From: Gemmataceae bacterium
Lineage (GTDB): Bacteria > Planctomycetota > Planctomycetia > Gemmatales > Gemmataceae
Direction: 5' to 3'
Assembly: GCA_025055795.1 (NCBI GenBank)
Contig: JANWVV010000016.1
Span: forward strand, 1 to 64,000
Length of the DNA stretch: 64,000 nt
Shown: positions 1 to 8,726 of the stretch, one piece after another
How positions within the stretch are numbered: position 1 is the stretch's first letter
Layout of the letters: each line of letters opens with the position of its first letter
Program-made: the position numbers and the translations under genes
The notes under the pieces: model-generated
The model's database searches: none
What the model saw: the letters and a program-made list of their open reading frames with translations, nothing else
What the model was told of the DNA's origin: nothing

Positions 1-231
1 TGAGTTAATGTGTTCGTAGTAGCATCGTAGCTCCACAACTCGACACCAGTACTACCATCATCCGCCGCAAAATACAATATGCCATTATATACAGTTAGCC
101 ACTGGGGATTCGAGCTTGCTGCTCCTGGATTGATGTCTGCCACCTGAGTTAATGTGTTCGTAGTAGCATCGTAGCTCCACAACTCGACACCAGTACTACC
201 ATCATCCGCCGCAAAATACAACTTGCCGTTA
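1..231. repeat. 144-bp tandem coding repeat with 87 identical bases
   Basis: Bases 1-87 and 145-231 are identical, giving a period of 144 bp (48 codons) inside the ELWxxDGT gene. A third, diverged protein unit lies at about 289-448. The identity suggests recent unit duplication or gene conversion. The first copy touches the window edge, so identity may extend further. Confidence 0.9.
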
Positions 232-590
232 TACACCGTAAGCCAAGTTGGGTTGGCATCTCCTGATGGATTCATATTGGTTACACTGACCGTTCCCCCA
301 GGGGTGCCATCCGAACGCCATAACTCGTTGCCGAGCACTCCATCGTTAGCCGCAAAGTACAACGCACCATTATAATCCACCATATAGTGGTAATTGGCCG
401 AATAGGTCGGCATAGAGCCTGAAGCCCCCGGATTAATATCCGCCACCTGAGTGACATAAATGGCTGGAGCGGTGCGATCCTCCAGCGCCTCCAATCCCAG
501 GGCTGCTGGATTGTAGCGCCGAACGGGGCGTTGTTGTCGTTTCCACAACCGCTGCCACCAACGACGCCATACCCACTTCGCTGCAAACAC
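1..590 (-). CDS. ELWxxDGT-repeat exported protein, 3' end outside window
   Basis: The visible N-terminal 196 residues start at a GTG (588-590) with a GAGGAGG Shine-Dalgarno site 7 bases upstream. After a basic, Trp-rich start comes LEALEDRTAP (about residues 33-42), a motif seen at the N-terminus of many exported planctomycete proteins. The rest consists of about 48-residue units with the core NGxLYFAADDGxxGxELW, followed by RSDGT or SYDAT. This matches the ELWxxDGT repeat family, which is thought to form beta-propeller-like surface or secreted proteins of unknown substrate. No stop codon occurs before base 1, so the gene continues beyond the window. No classical hydrophobic signal peptide is visible. 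The family call is firm; the function is unknown. Confidence 0.8.
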   Translation of the reverse strand, partial: MFAAKWVWRRWWQRLWKRQQRPVRRYNPAALGLEALEDRTAPAIYVTQVADINPGASGSMPTYSANYHYMVDYNGALYFAANDGVLGNELWRSDGTPGGTVSVTNMNPSGDANPTWLTVYNGKLYFAADDGSTGVELWSYDATTNTLTQVADINPGAASSNPQWLTVYNGILYFAADDGSTGVELWSYDATTNTLT

Positions 591-938
591 TTTCACACCT
601 CCTCATCATCATCTATGTGATGGGAAATACATGCGGAATCGTTTGACATCTAGTCAAGGAAGCACAAATAGGCTAGCTTATCCAACCTACCCCGTCAACA
701 AGAAAATCTGGAGAAATTAGTCAATCTGGTCAGAATGACCTTGAGGAGCGATGGAAAATATAGGATTGCTGCGACAATATCAATGAAAGCCTGTAGGTCA
801 CCGTACCCTTGGATCGCTGGATGGACAATAATCCTGGACGGACGTTGATCAGACCGAGCAAGCGTTTTTCCCAACTGCCATCCCGGAGGGGGCTGTGATT
901 GTTGTGAATTTCAGTATCAGTGCAGCGGGATGACTATG
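591..938. other. Intergenic region, no gene seen
   Basis: This is the upstream region of the ELWxxDGT gene and the downstream region of the DUF3500 gene. It is AT-richer than the flanking genes, especially at 600-780. I see no convincing open frame, RNA gene or hairpin. Confidence 0.5.
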
Positions 939-1979
939 TCAATCAGTCAGACCAAAATCGGCAGGCAGACGTCGCCAGGCACTGTGAATGTGATTGGCAG
1001 GATTACGAGCACTGTCATTCTGAACATTGAGAAACTCGACCACAAAGTCCGGTCCATAGATCCGATAGGTGTACGGCTGACCTACCTCGGCGGAGCCCGA
1101 ATAGGCGAAATAGAGCCGCTGCCAACCAGCGGTCCGCCAACGTCGCTCTTCGGCGGCGGCTACGTCTTCAGGCAGTCGTGTCACATAAGCTTGCAGCAGG
1201 TCCGCCAGGATCTTCTGCTGTTCGGGCCGCAGGGCGCTGGCCAGCACGCCTACCGGTTTGCCCGTCGCCGCCCGGGGCTGCCCCTCGACAATCTCCGGGA
1301 AATGCTGCGGCTGTCGAGCCACTTGGACCTGCTCTGGCGTCAAGGAACGGATCAAGGCACGGGCATGATCTTCGATCTCCGGTAAGGTCCGCACCCCCCG
1401 TTGGGCCCCCTGTTTGATCTCGGCCGGGTTAGCGCCAAACAGTAAGGGTGTGGCCGCGACCACTTCTCCCCGATCCAAGGTATAGTTGACCGAAAGGTGA
1501 TGCCCCTCGAAGCGCCATCCCCAGCGACCACTCGCCGAAGGCTCACCGAAAATGCTGACGAAATACCAGCCTGGGTTGCGGACCATGGCCCCTTGCGGCC
1601 CCTCCAACTCGGCGAGCAACCCCTCCAGTCGCAGGATACCTAACGCCTGTTCATATCCCCGCCGCGATAACCCCGCTGCCAGCAACTGCATGGCTGCCGC
1701 TTTTTGCTCAGCGTTCATCTCCTCCAGGGGCAACCCTTTGCGTGTGTAACGCCGGCGTTGGTCCTGCTGCGGGGTGAAAAACCACCGCAAACGATGGGGA
1801 TCGTCAAAAGAAAAAACCGCCCGACTCTTCTGGGCACCGGTCAACGACTCCAGCCAGCGGCGGGCAGCTGCTTCCATCCGTCCCGCGGCTGTCTTCGGCT
1901 CGCCCTGACCCACTAAGGCGGCCGCTGCCAATATCAACCCTGTCAGTGTCACTGCCGCTATCTGGCCACGCCCACCCAT
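939..1979 (-). CDS. DUF3500 family exported protein
   Basis: The 346-residue protein has an N-terminal hydrophobic segment (about residues 6-24) consistent with a signal peptide. A GGAGG site lies 7 bases before the ATG. The body matches DUF3500: W-F-containing start of the domain, RKGLPLEEMNAEQ, LLAAGLSRRGYEQALGI, YFVSIFGEP, then WGWRFEGHHLSVNYT (about residues 150-170), which carries the conserved double His. Length is typical for the family. DUF3500 proteins are widespread in planctomycetes and related bacteria, and no activity is known to me. It stands alone on the minus strand, with the next upstream minus-strand gene 367 bases away. Confidence 0.88.
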   Translation of the reverse strand: MGGRGQIAAVTLTGLILAAAALVGQGEPKTAAGRMEAAARRWLESLTGAQKSRAVFSFDDPHRLRWFFTPQQDQRRRYTRKGLPLEEMNAEQKAAAMQLLAAGLSRRGYEQALGILRLEGLLAELEGPQGAMVRNPGWYFVSIFGEPSASGRWGWRFEGHHLSVNYTLDRGEVVAATPLLFGANPAEIKQGAQRGVRTLPEIEDHARALIRSLTPEQVQVARQPQHFPEIVEGQPRAATGKPVGVLASALRPEQQKILADLLQAYVTRLPEDVAAAEERRWRTAGWQRLYFAYSGSAEVGQPYTYRIYGPDFVVEFLNVQNDSARNPANHIHSAWRRLPADFGLTD

Positions 1980-2346
1980 TACTACCCCTCCGCTTAATAT
2001 CCGCCTTCGTCATCTTCCCCTCTGTTCTACCCGACTTTTTCTTGATCGCCACCTCAAAATTGAGCCATGCAAGCGGCGTATTTGTCACTCCATATATGCA
2101 TCCCTCCGAGAGATACTACCGGACTGGTTGTAAGTTACTGGCAGTAGTCAAAAGCGGATACTGTAACCGCCTTAATTGTCAAATCCTTTTAAATGGACAC
2201 CTTTGGTGATATCGGGAAGAATGCCAATAGCCAACAACAAACGCCGCCTCCAACTCGGGCTGGCCGGTCGTGGCGGCAGGACGGTGTCAAATCACTCTGA
2301 ACGTGGATGCTTTGGGGAAGTAGTCCAGCAGAATGTCGCCAAGTCA
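1980..2346. other. Intergenic region, no gene seen
   Basis: The region lies between two minus-strand genes and should hold the promoter of the DUF3500 gene. Short frames here have poor composition and no ribosome binding site. I see no clear terminator. Confidence 0.5.
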
Positions 2347-3228
2347 TCAGCGACGCGTGGTCTCTTCCCAAACACGAATGCCGACGTTGACCCGATGGTC
2401 TCCGCAGAAGCGAGCATTGCGAGGTATGTTGCCCAACGCTCCAGCGGGAAACTTCAGACTGACGGTGTGGGTGCCATTGCGTAGTTCACGCCATCCGGCC
2501 GCAAAAGTTGCCTCGTCGGTAGTAGGCAGACCGACGTAGAGGTACACACGCTTGTCAGGACCGGTCACGGCCATGACTAGTTGGGTGCCGCCGTAGTCAT
2601 CTGGGTCAACGACGGAAGCCAGACCCCGGATGATCCCCGCAATGTTGAAACGTTCCAGATCACGGGCCAACTGACGCGACACCTGTCGCGTCAGCGAACG
2701 GCTGATGTCCCGACCATCAACGCTGGCTGGCGTCATAGCAGTCAAGGACCGTTCAACATAGCGGCGTATTTCTTCGCTCAACCGTTGAGCAGTAGCCGCC
2801 GAGAAACCATCCTCCTCCATGTGCGTAATGACTAGACCAATCACCCAACCTTCCTCGTTCCAAGGGATGAGCTTCTGGGCATAGCGTGGCGGGACGAAAC
2901 GGTAGGTCCGGCCTTCGTCCGCCCAATTGTCCTGGCTGCGTAGATTGTTGTGCCCACTCATGATGTTCGCGACTTGCAGCGTGCCGGGCACAAGGGTGAT
3001 CCGACCACTAGCGTCGGTCCGCACGCGGAATTCAAAACGGGTTACGATCAAGTAGGGTTCGTCATTGTTTAAATCGTCGTCTTCGTCGACGATCCGGATA
3101 CTTTCCGGACCCAGGGCAATCCCGCGTGCAGCAGGCTGGGCTTGAACGCCCGGTGCCAGCACGATCAGAATCCCTAGCGTCAACCACAAACGGCGAAACG
3201 GCACAATGGGACTCTGCAAGCAGGTCAT
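2347..3228 (-). CDS. Exported protein of unknown function
   Basis: I chose the ATG at 3228 (293 residues) because GGAGGAG lies 6 bases upstream; an ATG 16 codons earlier lacks such a site. Residues 1-30 form a signal peptide ending near PGVQAQ. The mature part has no domain I recognise. It contains an acidic stretch VDEDDDLNNDEP, a region rich in Arg and Ala predicted helical (about residues 140-190, with SRSLTRQVSRQLARDLERF), and a C-terminal beta-like part with two Cys or fewer. The overall pattern resembles lineage-specific planctomycete secreted proteins. No neighbour suggests its role. Confidence 0.7.
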   Translation of the reverse strand: MTCLQSPIVPFRRLWLTLGILIVLAPGVQAQPAARGIALGPESIRIVDEDDDLNNDEPYLIVTRFEFRVRTDASGRITLVPGTLQVANIMSGHNNLRSQDNWADEGRTYRFVPPRYAQKLIPWNEEGWVIGLVITHMEEDGFSAATAQRLSEEIRRYVERSLTAMTPASVDGRDISRSLTRQVSRQLARDLERFNIAGIIRGLASVVDPDDYGGTQLVMAVTGPDKRVYLYVGLPTTDEATFAAGWRELRNGTHTVSLKFPAGALGNIPRNARFCGDHRVNVGIRVWEETTRR

Positions 3229-3563
3229 GGCGGACTCCTCCGAGCAAAAATAGGGGCAAACCTGAGTAACATTCAAGAAGCATGCTTCTCTTGATTTCAG
3301 AACATTCGGACCAGGAAAACTTGCAAGGAATTTCTGCGGTAGGAGTCGCCCCGGATGCCGGAACCTGATTGGTGGGGCTGTGCCCGACGACTGTATGAAA
3401 CCTCAACCTCTACCCAGGCATATCTTCATGGGCTCCCGACCGGCCCTGACGGCCCAACGACAGCGGGAGGTCGTCTGCGTTGCATGTTCCGTCGCCATCA
3501 GAAGAGATCAATACCGGTGAGGCATGCAGGACGGTGGAACTGATGAGTGATTCAGACCAGGTG
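3229..3563. other. Intergenic region, no gene seen
   Basis: It separates the unknown exported protein from the end of the intradiol dioxygenase gene, both on the minus strand. Open frames here are short and unsupported. Confidence 0.5.
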
Positions 3564-4325
3564 TCAGGCTTCCGGAGTGACGCCAAGCACGATGACAAAG
3601 TGCACTTTCCACTCTGCGATTTTGGAGTTGGGGATCTTTTCAAAGGGACGCGTGACGTTTTCCCGCTGCTTGGGATCGCGGATGCTCCGCCAGATGCCGT
3701 CCTTCTCATTCTGAGGGTGTCCCTGAATGTATAATTGCGTGGTCAGTAGCTCCCGACGTCCTTTTTTGACTTTGAAGTGGATATGAGGTGTCCGGCCGGG
3801 ATAAGGTACCGGCTTGATGGTCCGGAAGTAGAATTCGCCGGTCCGTCCGGTAACGAAGCGGCCAAAACCTTGAAAGTTCTTATCACGTTGGCTTTGCTTG
3901 CGGTCACTGTCGGAAGTATGCAGATAGACACCATTGGCGTCGCACTGCCAGATTTCCACGACCGCATTGTTAACGGGGTTCCCCTTGACATCCAGAACCT
4001 GGCCGGTCAGGTGGGTAATCTCACCGACGGCGGGAGTAATCGCATCGTTGATGATCAACAGGTCATTATCAGTGTCCAGGGGCAAGCGGTTGGGGTAAAA
4101 TGGGCCTTCCGTTTGTGGCGGCGTACGGGTGAGTTCATCGGCAAAAGCGCCGCGTACCGTCCAGAAGGGCAGCACCGCGGCAGGAACGATCCCGGCCGCT
4201 GCCTGCAGGAAACGACGGCGACTCCAGACCGGCTCAGCGTCATGCAGGGAGGGAACCCACACATGGGAGGAACCAGCAGAGGGCAGTCCCCTCTCTAGCG
4301 GACCAGACCAAACACCAGGCTTCAT
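3564..4325 (-). CDS. Intradiol ring-cleavage dioxygenase with Tat-like signal
   Basis: The start at 4325 (253 residues) has AGGAG 6 bases upstream; the frame is open further upstream without support. SRRRFLQAAAG followed by a hydrophobic stretch is a twin-arginine-type signal. The mature part matches the protocatechuate 3,4-dioxygenase beta-like family: TEGPFYP, a beta-sandwich segment with EIWQCDANGVY, and PYPGRTPHIHFKV. Its Tyr residues and the HIH pair fit the non-haem Fe(III) ligands. The family opens catechol-type rings between the two hydroxyls using O2. No other aromatic-degradation genes are nearby, so the substrate is unknown. Export in folded, metal-loaded form is an inference from the signal. 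Confidence 0.88.
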   Translation of the reverse strand: MKPGVWSGPLERGLPSAGSSHVWVPSLHDAEPVWSRRRFLQAAAGIVPAAVLPFWTVRGAFADELTRTPPQTEGPFYPNRLPLDTDNDLLIINDAITPAVGEITHLTGQVLDVKGNPVNNAVVEIWQCDANGVYLHTSDSDRKQSQRDKNFQGFGRFVTGRTGEFYFRTIKPVPYPGRTPHIHFKVKKGRRELLTTQLYIQGHPQNEKDGIWRSIRDPKQRENVTRPFEKIPNSKIAEWKVHFVIVLGVTPEA

Positions 4326-4745
4326 GGCTTCTCCTGTCCACAAATAACAGGTGCTAGGGGGAATACGTCGCTTTGCCCTTGACCACCGCACAATTCCCCC
4401 ACACAGCGGTGGTCCATCCAGGATCAACACCAGTTTATCCCTTTAGGTGCTCCACGGACAAAAAACTCTCATCTCCCCCTCATGGAATATGTCAATTCAT
4501 CTGGCCGCGAGGTCATCACACACCAAGACGGAAGCGGAGATTATCTCTCCGGCTTATCTGTCACAATTCAAGGGTTACGGACAATTCCCTGAAGCAAGGG
4601 AATGATCGGGAGAGTGTCTAATTATTCCCGAGGGAAACGGTCCTGTGGCAGATGAGTGTACAGCAAATGGCTTGAAAAGATTAATTCGTTTTTGTGGTGA
4701 AACCGTGTGTTAGCATCATCTGCAGTCACAGTTTGTTTGGGCGGA
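4326..4745. other. Intergenic region, no gene seen
   Basis: This stretch between the dioxygenase and cytochrome genes, both on the minus strand, should include the dioxygenase promoter. I found no supported frame or RNA. Confidence 0.5.
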
Positions 4746-5264
4746 TTAATGGCTAGATTCGCGGGTAGAGGCGGACCCGCGTTCTTCAGCATGCCCAGAG
4801 GGGCTGGAGGTTGATTTGTGGTAGAGGTAGTCTGCCAGGGCACGGATCTGGGTTTCGCTGAGGGTGCCCCCAAAGGCCGGCATCCGGGCATTGGGCCGGC
4901 GGTTGGTCGGTTGCCGGATGTAGTCGGCGATCCATTCGGGTGAGCGTTGACGGCCGACGTTGGAGAGATTGGGGCCTTGCGAGGCACCCAAGCGTGGACC
5001 GCCCGGTTCGCCCACCTGGGCATGACAACGGGCACAGTGCTGTTGGAACAGAACAACCGGGTCGTGGGTCGAGGAGGTCGCCCCCGAACAACCGCTCATT
5101 CCGAAAAGCAACAGCACCAGTGCAGCTAATCCAATAGCGATCCGACAACGATGTTGCACCAGCAGCCGTATCCGTCTAAATTTTTGATTAACATGCCAGA
5201 GACAGACTAAGGTCATGGAGGAGGTTTTGGTCTGTAACGGTGTGGAACATAAGAGCATTTTCAT
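4746..5264 (-). CDS. c-type cytochrome, probable lipoprotein
   Basis: The protein has a hydrophobic segment ending in a lipobox-like LFGMSGC, then one haem site CARCH and a later RMPAFGGTLSETQIRALADYL segment. There the Met is the likely sixth haem ligand, and the C-terminal helix is typical of class I cytochromes. This is the architecture of small periplasmic or membrane-tethered electron carriers. The start is uncertain: the first ATG (5264) has only a weak ribosome site, and the true start may be closer to the signal segment. It lies upstream of the dioxygenase on the same strand, but the 420-base gap argues against one transcript. Confidence 0.85.
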   Translation of the reverse strand: MKMLLCSTPLQTKTSSMTLVCLWHVNQKFRRIRLLVQHRCRIAIGLAALVLLLFGMSGCSGATSSTHDPVVLFQQHCARCHAQVGEPGGPRLGASQGPNLSNVGRQRSPEWIADYIRQPTNRRPNARMPAFGGTLSETQIRALADYLYHKSTSSPSGHAEERGSASTRESSH

Positions 5265-5453
5265 TCCCGTGAAGCGAACGAGAAATGATAAAATGCTTGT
5301 TCGCAGGTCAGGGAGTATGATAGTGGATACCCTGCCGTTAGATACAGCATGCGACAGTTTTTGGTATAGTAAATTATAGCTAGTCAGGAACCCAAGACCA
5401 TATCACATACGGCAAAAGGTCTAACGCCAGAGAAAGATCGAGGAATTATAGAG

Positions 5454-6284
5454 TCATCCTCGCTCTAGGGCGTTCCTGATGTCAGTTAGAGTTTCATTAA
5501 TCTGGAAGAAAACAATCAACTCCTCACAAACCAGTCTCCATACAAATGGCATAAATATTATCATAAACAATCCGAATAATGATTGACGAAAATCTGATTG
5601 TTTACTATTGTCATTATTTTTAATACTGTCATTATTTTTGGGCCTTAAGCCTATATTTTTTGCTCTATTGGTTAGATCGTCTTGGAAGTCTCGCATGAAA
5701 TCCCTCTCGATGTTGGGGGCGAACTCTGGATGGCGATCTTTAGGAATCAGGCCATCTACTAGGCGATCTTTAGGAATCAGGCCATCCACAAATAGATAAA
5801 CCCCGAAGATTACCCATACTACGGTTCCCATCCAAAACATTATTTGGATGAGAATCGGGGCAATCATTCGGCGGAATGTCAGAAAGTCATAAAACCATTG
5901 ATCTGAGGATCGACGTCGTTTTTTATTGCGGAAAGGCCTTGGAAAGGCCTCCTCAGAGGAAGGTTCGTAGTACTGGCTTGTTGGGCTAGCATGAGTAGTC
6001 GCATAAGCTTGGGGACCAGGAGAACCGGCGACGTGTGGTGCGCCAGTATCTGCTACGACGGTGTAGGCCGGTGGGGAACTTGCAGGTGCGGCTTCAACGA
6101 CAGCCTCGCCAGATGATGGGAATAATCCCTTAATTTGCCGAGCGGGTACCCAATTTGACATTCCTTCTTTCCATACCAAGTCATTCGGACGTAGTTCTCC
6201 CCGGTCCACTAATTGCTTCAGTTGAGCGGATGTCAGCGGTCCTTCCTGATTTCCATTTCGATTAACGAACCATTGCGTAGCCAT
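5454..6284 (-). CDS. GYF_2-domain membrane protein
   Basis: Residues 1-55 form a GYF_2 (DUF4339) domain: WFVNRNGNQEGPLTSAQL, then GELRPNDLVWKEGMSNWVPA. A Ser/Pro/Ala-rich linker follows, then a basic patch KKRRRSS, a first membrane segment (PILIQIMFWMGTVVWVIFGV), a charged loop and a second membrane segment (FGLFMIIFMPFVWRLVCEE). GYF_2 domains are usually found beside membrane segments and are assumed to bind proline-rich or other peptides. The gene is clearly AT-richer than its neighbours, and its loop holds a 10-residue duplication (GLIPKDR twice) and an Asn-rich stretch. The function is unknown. Confidence 0.78.
   Translation of the reverse strand: MATQWFVNRNGNQEGPLTSAQLKQLVDRGELRPNDLVWKEGMSNWVPARQIKGLFPSSGEAVVEAAPASSPPAYTVVADTGAPHVAGSPGPQAYATTHASPTSQYYEPSSEEAFPRPFRNKKRRRSSDQWFYDFLTFRRMIAPILIQIMFWMGTVVWVIFGVYLFVDGLIPKDRLVDGLIPKDRHPEFAPNIERDFMRDFQDDLTNRAKNIGLRPKNNDSIKNNDNSKQSDFRQSLFGLFMIIFMPFVWRLVCEELIVFFQINETLTDIRNALERG
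5732..5790. repeat. 30-bp tandem duplication inside the GYF_2 gene
   Basis: The sequence starting ggcgatctttaggaatcagg occurs at 5732 and again at 5762. The 10-codon period duplicates LVDGLIPKDR in frame in the loop after the first membrane segment. The copies are nearly identical, so the event looks recent. Confidence 0.85.
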
Positions 6285-6582
6285 AAGAGCCCCCGGAATA
6301 ACGCCTTTACGAGGATTTCAGACGTTCGTTCACTGTATCGACTCATTTTAAGATAAATATCAAGATAGCTAATTGCCTGCGGTTTTGCAACTCAAGTAGG
6401 CTATCATTTTCCGGTTGCGGATAGTGACTCTTCAAGCATAACGTTCATTGTCAGGCATGCATCATAAGAGCAACATAAAAACAAAGCGTGTCTACCGGTT
6501 GATCGTAGGTAGTCTACGTTCAACCTCAAATTCTAATTAAAGTTATTGCAGCTAGGCGTGGGGATTAGGTGAAGATTCGGGG

Positions 6583-8217
6583 TTAGTTGTACTCGTAACC
6601 GATGTGGAAGGTGATGCGGCCGTCGGGCAGTTTGCGGATGTTAGTAATCCACACAGGCAAGCCACCCCCCAACTGGCTTTTACTGCTGGGAATCGTAAAG
6701 GGGGTGAAACTATTGTTTGATCTGCTGGGGAAGGGAACACTTTCTGGGTACAGGCGTGGTCCACTTGCCCCTTCGATACCGTGGGACTCTTCAAGATACA
6801 CCGGCTGGCCACCACGGTTGACACCGGCAAAGACCCGCCAGATGAGCAGTCCTTCCGCGGGCAGGCCGGCGTCCCAGCCGTTGCGCGTGCGATACTCCAG
6901 CAGGAAATACTCGGTGCCATCCGGTCGGACCATGACTTTGTAGCACTGCGTCGGGTCGTTCCAGATGGGTTGTAGGATCAGTTTTTGTGGCACACGCGGG
7001 TCAAGCACCGCTGGTTGAATCCATCCGAGCTGTTCTTTGCACCAGGCCGAGGGGTGCTGGGGGCGGCCGCCACCCAATTGATTCGACATAACGCACCACT
7101 GCCAGACCCCTTCACTGCCGGGTTGCTCGGGCCGAGCGTACAGATCGGGCAACCCGAGTAGATGCCCGAACTCGTGGCAACAGACACTGATGTCCGTCAT
7201 GCGGTTGCCCCCTTCCGGGACAATGAAGTAGGGGATGGATCGTCCTTGATAGGTAACGTTGGCCCGGTGTGGCCAGTACAGGCCACCTCGGCTGGTTTGC
7301 ACACGACTGCCCGCGTACAGAAAACAAACCCCGTCATAATTCTGCAGTGCATCTTTGCCATGCTTGGCAGTGTACAAATCCAGCGCCTCCACCAGTAAAG
7401 CGCGGCGCTCCGCCGGTGTGCTACTACTGCCGGTCGAGTAGTCCTGTCGCTTTTTGGACACTTTCACCCAGCCCAGGAACTGGCCTTCCAATTGCAGCTT
7501 TCCATAGCTGACTTCGTGGTAATAATCGCGCATGCTGCCGTAGACTTTTTCGCCCGTAGGCGATTTGTCTTTGTAGGAGTCGATGCTGAAGAAGGCCCGG
7601 TTCCAGTCTTCGGGTGTGATTTTGGGGTTATGGGCTACATCGGGATATTCGATGCCAAGAACGGCCAGGCGGTAGACCGGCTTACGCCAGGCCCGTGGCA
7701 AGCGGTCGTCCCAGCCGGCGAATTTGCCAGCGGGTCCCTTACCGGTTGGTCGCTCCGGCGGGCTTAGCGGGGCCGAGACCGGACGCAACGTGGCAACCAG
7801 CTCCTGCCGCCGGCCATTGCGTTCGATGGTTAATTTCACCGTTTGGCCGGCCAGTAATTCACGCAAATACTCGCGAGTGACCGCCAGATGACGCACCGGT
7901 TGACCATCCAGGCTCAGGAGCCGATCCCCCGGTTGCAAACCGGCCACCTCGGCGGGTGAGTCCAAGGCCACTTCCTCGATCACAACGGCACCGTTTTTCT
8001 CGGCCAGCACCACGCCCAGAAAGCCCGCTGGGGCCGGTGTGCTCGGAACGTCCAGGCGGAACTGCTTCGGATCAGCACGGATGGCCTCGGCCACCGTCCG
8101 GTAACCAGGCAGGACCAGCCGAGGATGCGGTGCCTGTTCCTCGGCTGACTGCCCTGCCGCCCAACTCAATACCAGAGCAAAAATTATTCCGCCAAACACG
8201 CCTCGGTAGTGTCGCAT
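6583..8217 (-). CDS. PDZ-domain M6-family metalloprotease, exported
   Basis: The 544-residue protein starts at an ATG with GGAG 9 bases upstream and has a signal peptide (residues 1-25, ending near AAGQSA). A PDZ domain occupies about residues 55-145 (GFLGVVLAEKNGAVV, then SPAEVAGLQPGDRLLSLDG). The catalytic part is M6 (immune inhibitor A-like), with HEFGHLLGLPDLY at residues 348-360. This gives two zinc His, the catalytic Glu and a downstream Asp. The order PDZ then protease is less usual than a protease-first layout. It probably cleaves extracellular or periplasmic protein. No inhibitor or secretion gene is adjacent. Confidence 0.9.
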   Translation of the reverse strand: MRHYRGVFGGIIFALVLSWAAGQSAEEQAPHPRLVLPGYRTVAEAIRADPKQFRLDVPSTPAPAGFLGVVLAEKNGAVVIEEVALDSPAEVAGLQPGDRLLSLDGQPVRHLAVTREYLRELLAGQTVKLTIERNGRRQELVATLRPVSAPLSPPERPTGKGPAGKFAGWDDRLPRAWRKPVYRLAVLGIEYPDVAHNPKITPEDWNRAFFSIDSYKDKSPTGEKVYGSMRDYYHEVSYGKLQLEGQFLGWVKVSKKRQDYSTGSSSTPAERRALLVEALDLYTAKHGKDALQNYDGVCFLYAGSRVQTSRGGLYWPHRANVTYQGRSIPYFIVPEGGNRMTDISVCCHEFGHLLGLPDLYARPEQPGSEGVWQWCVMSNQLGGGRPQHPSAWCKEQLGWIQPAVLDPRVPQKLILQPIWNDPTQCYKVMVRPDGTEYFLLEYRTRNGWDAGLPAEGLLIWRVFAGVNRGGQPVYLEESHGIEGASGPRLYPESVPFPSRSNNSFTPFTIPSSKSQLGGGLPVWITNIRKLPDGRITFHIGYEYN

Positions 8218-8726
8218 GGCAGCGTCTCCCCCATCATAACATGGCAGACTGACTTCCCGGAGCTCCGGTATCCGGCAATGCTTCCCCCTGCATTGCCACC
8301 CCTATCGTTTTTCGTTGTACCATCAGACTTCTGAAAGAAAAATGAACGACTTGGGCTGATGAATTCATGCTAATTCAAACTCGAAACAAAGCAATCGCCC
8401 ACTAATGCTTACTGCGCATCAGCGCTGACCGGCTGTATCAATGTCTTGCGTTGGTTCCATCCTCGGCGTACCGTAGCCAAGACCAGGGAGTTCACCAAAC
8501 GATGACTATCCTTGCAAAAATGAAGGTCACAACAGAGAATGCTGCAGACAACGGGCCAGTCAATCGCTGGATCCCTCAACTTGGGACTCGCCTGGCCAGT
8601 TGCAGCTACGGTCAGAGGTGAAAGCCGACGGTACTATCGAGGAACTATCGGAGCACCGTGCGCGAAAAGTGTGTCTGTGAATAGGTGGTATCGGGCAAAA
8701 AGTTTTTCTGCTTCAGGAAACAGACC
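8218..8726. other. Divergent intergenic region
   Basis: Promoters of the M6 protease (minus) and of the creatininase-family gene (plus) must lie here. I could not pick convincing -35/-10 pairs, and no RNA gene or open frame is supported. Confidence 0.5.

Noticed and set aside
1-231. Direct repeats resembling a CRISPR array
   Set aside because: The two copies are 144 bp apart, in frame and protein-coding; there are no short repeats with unique spacers.
281-586. 101-codon frame inside the ELWxxDGT gene
   Set aside because: It is a shifted frame of the GTG-started gene at 590, whose repeats are clearly in the other frame.
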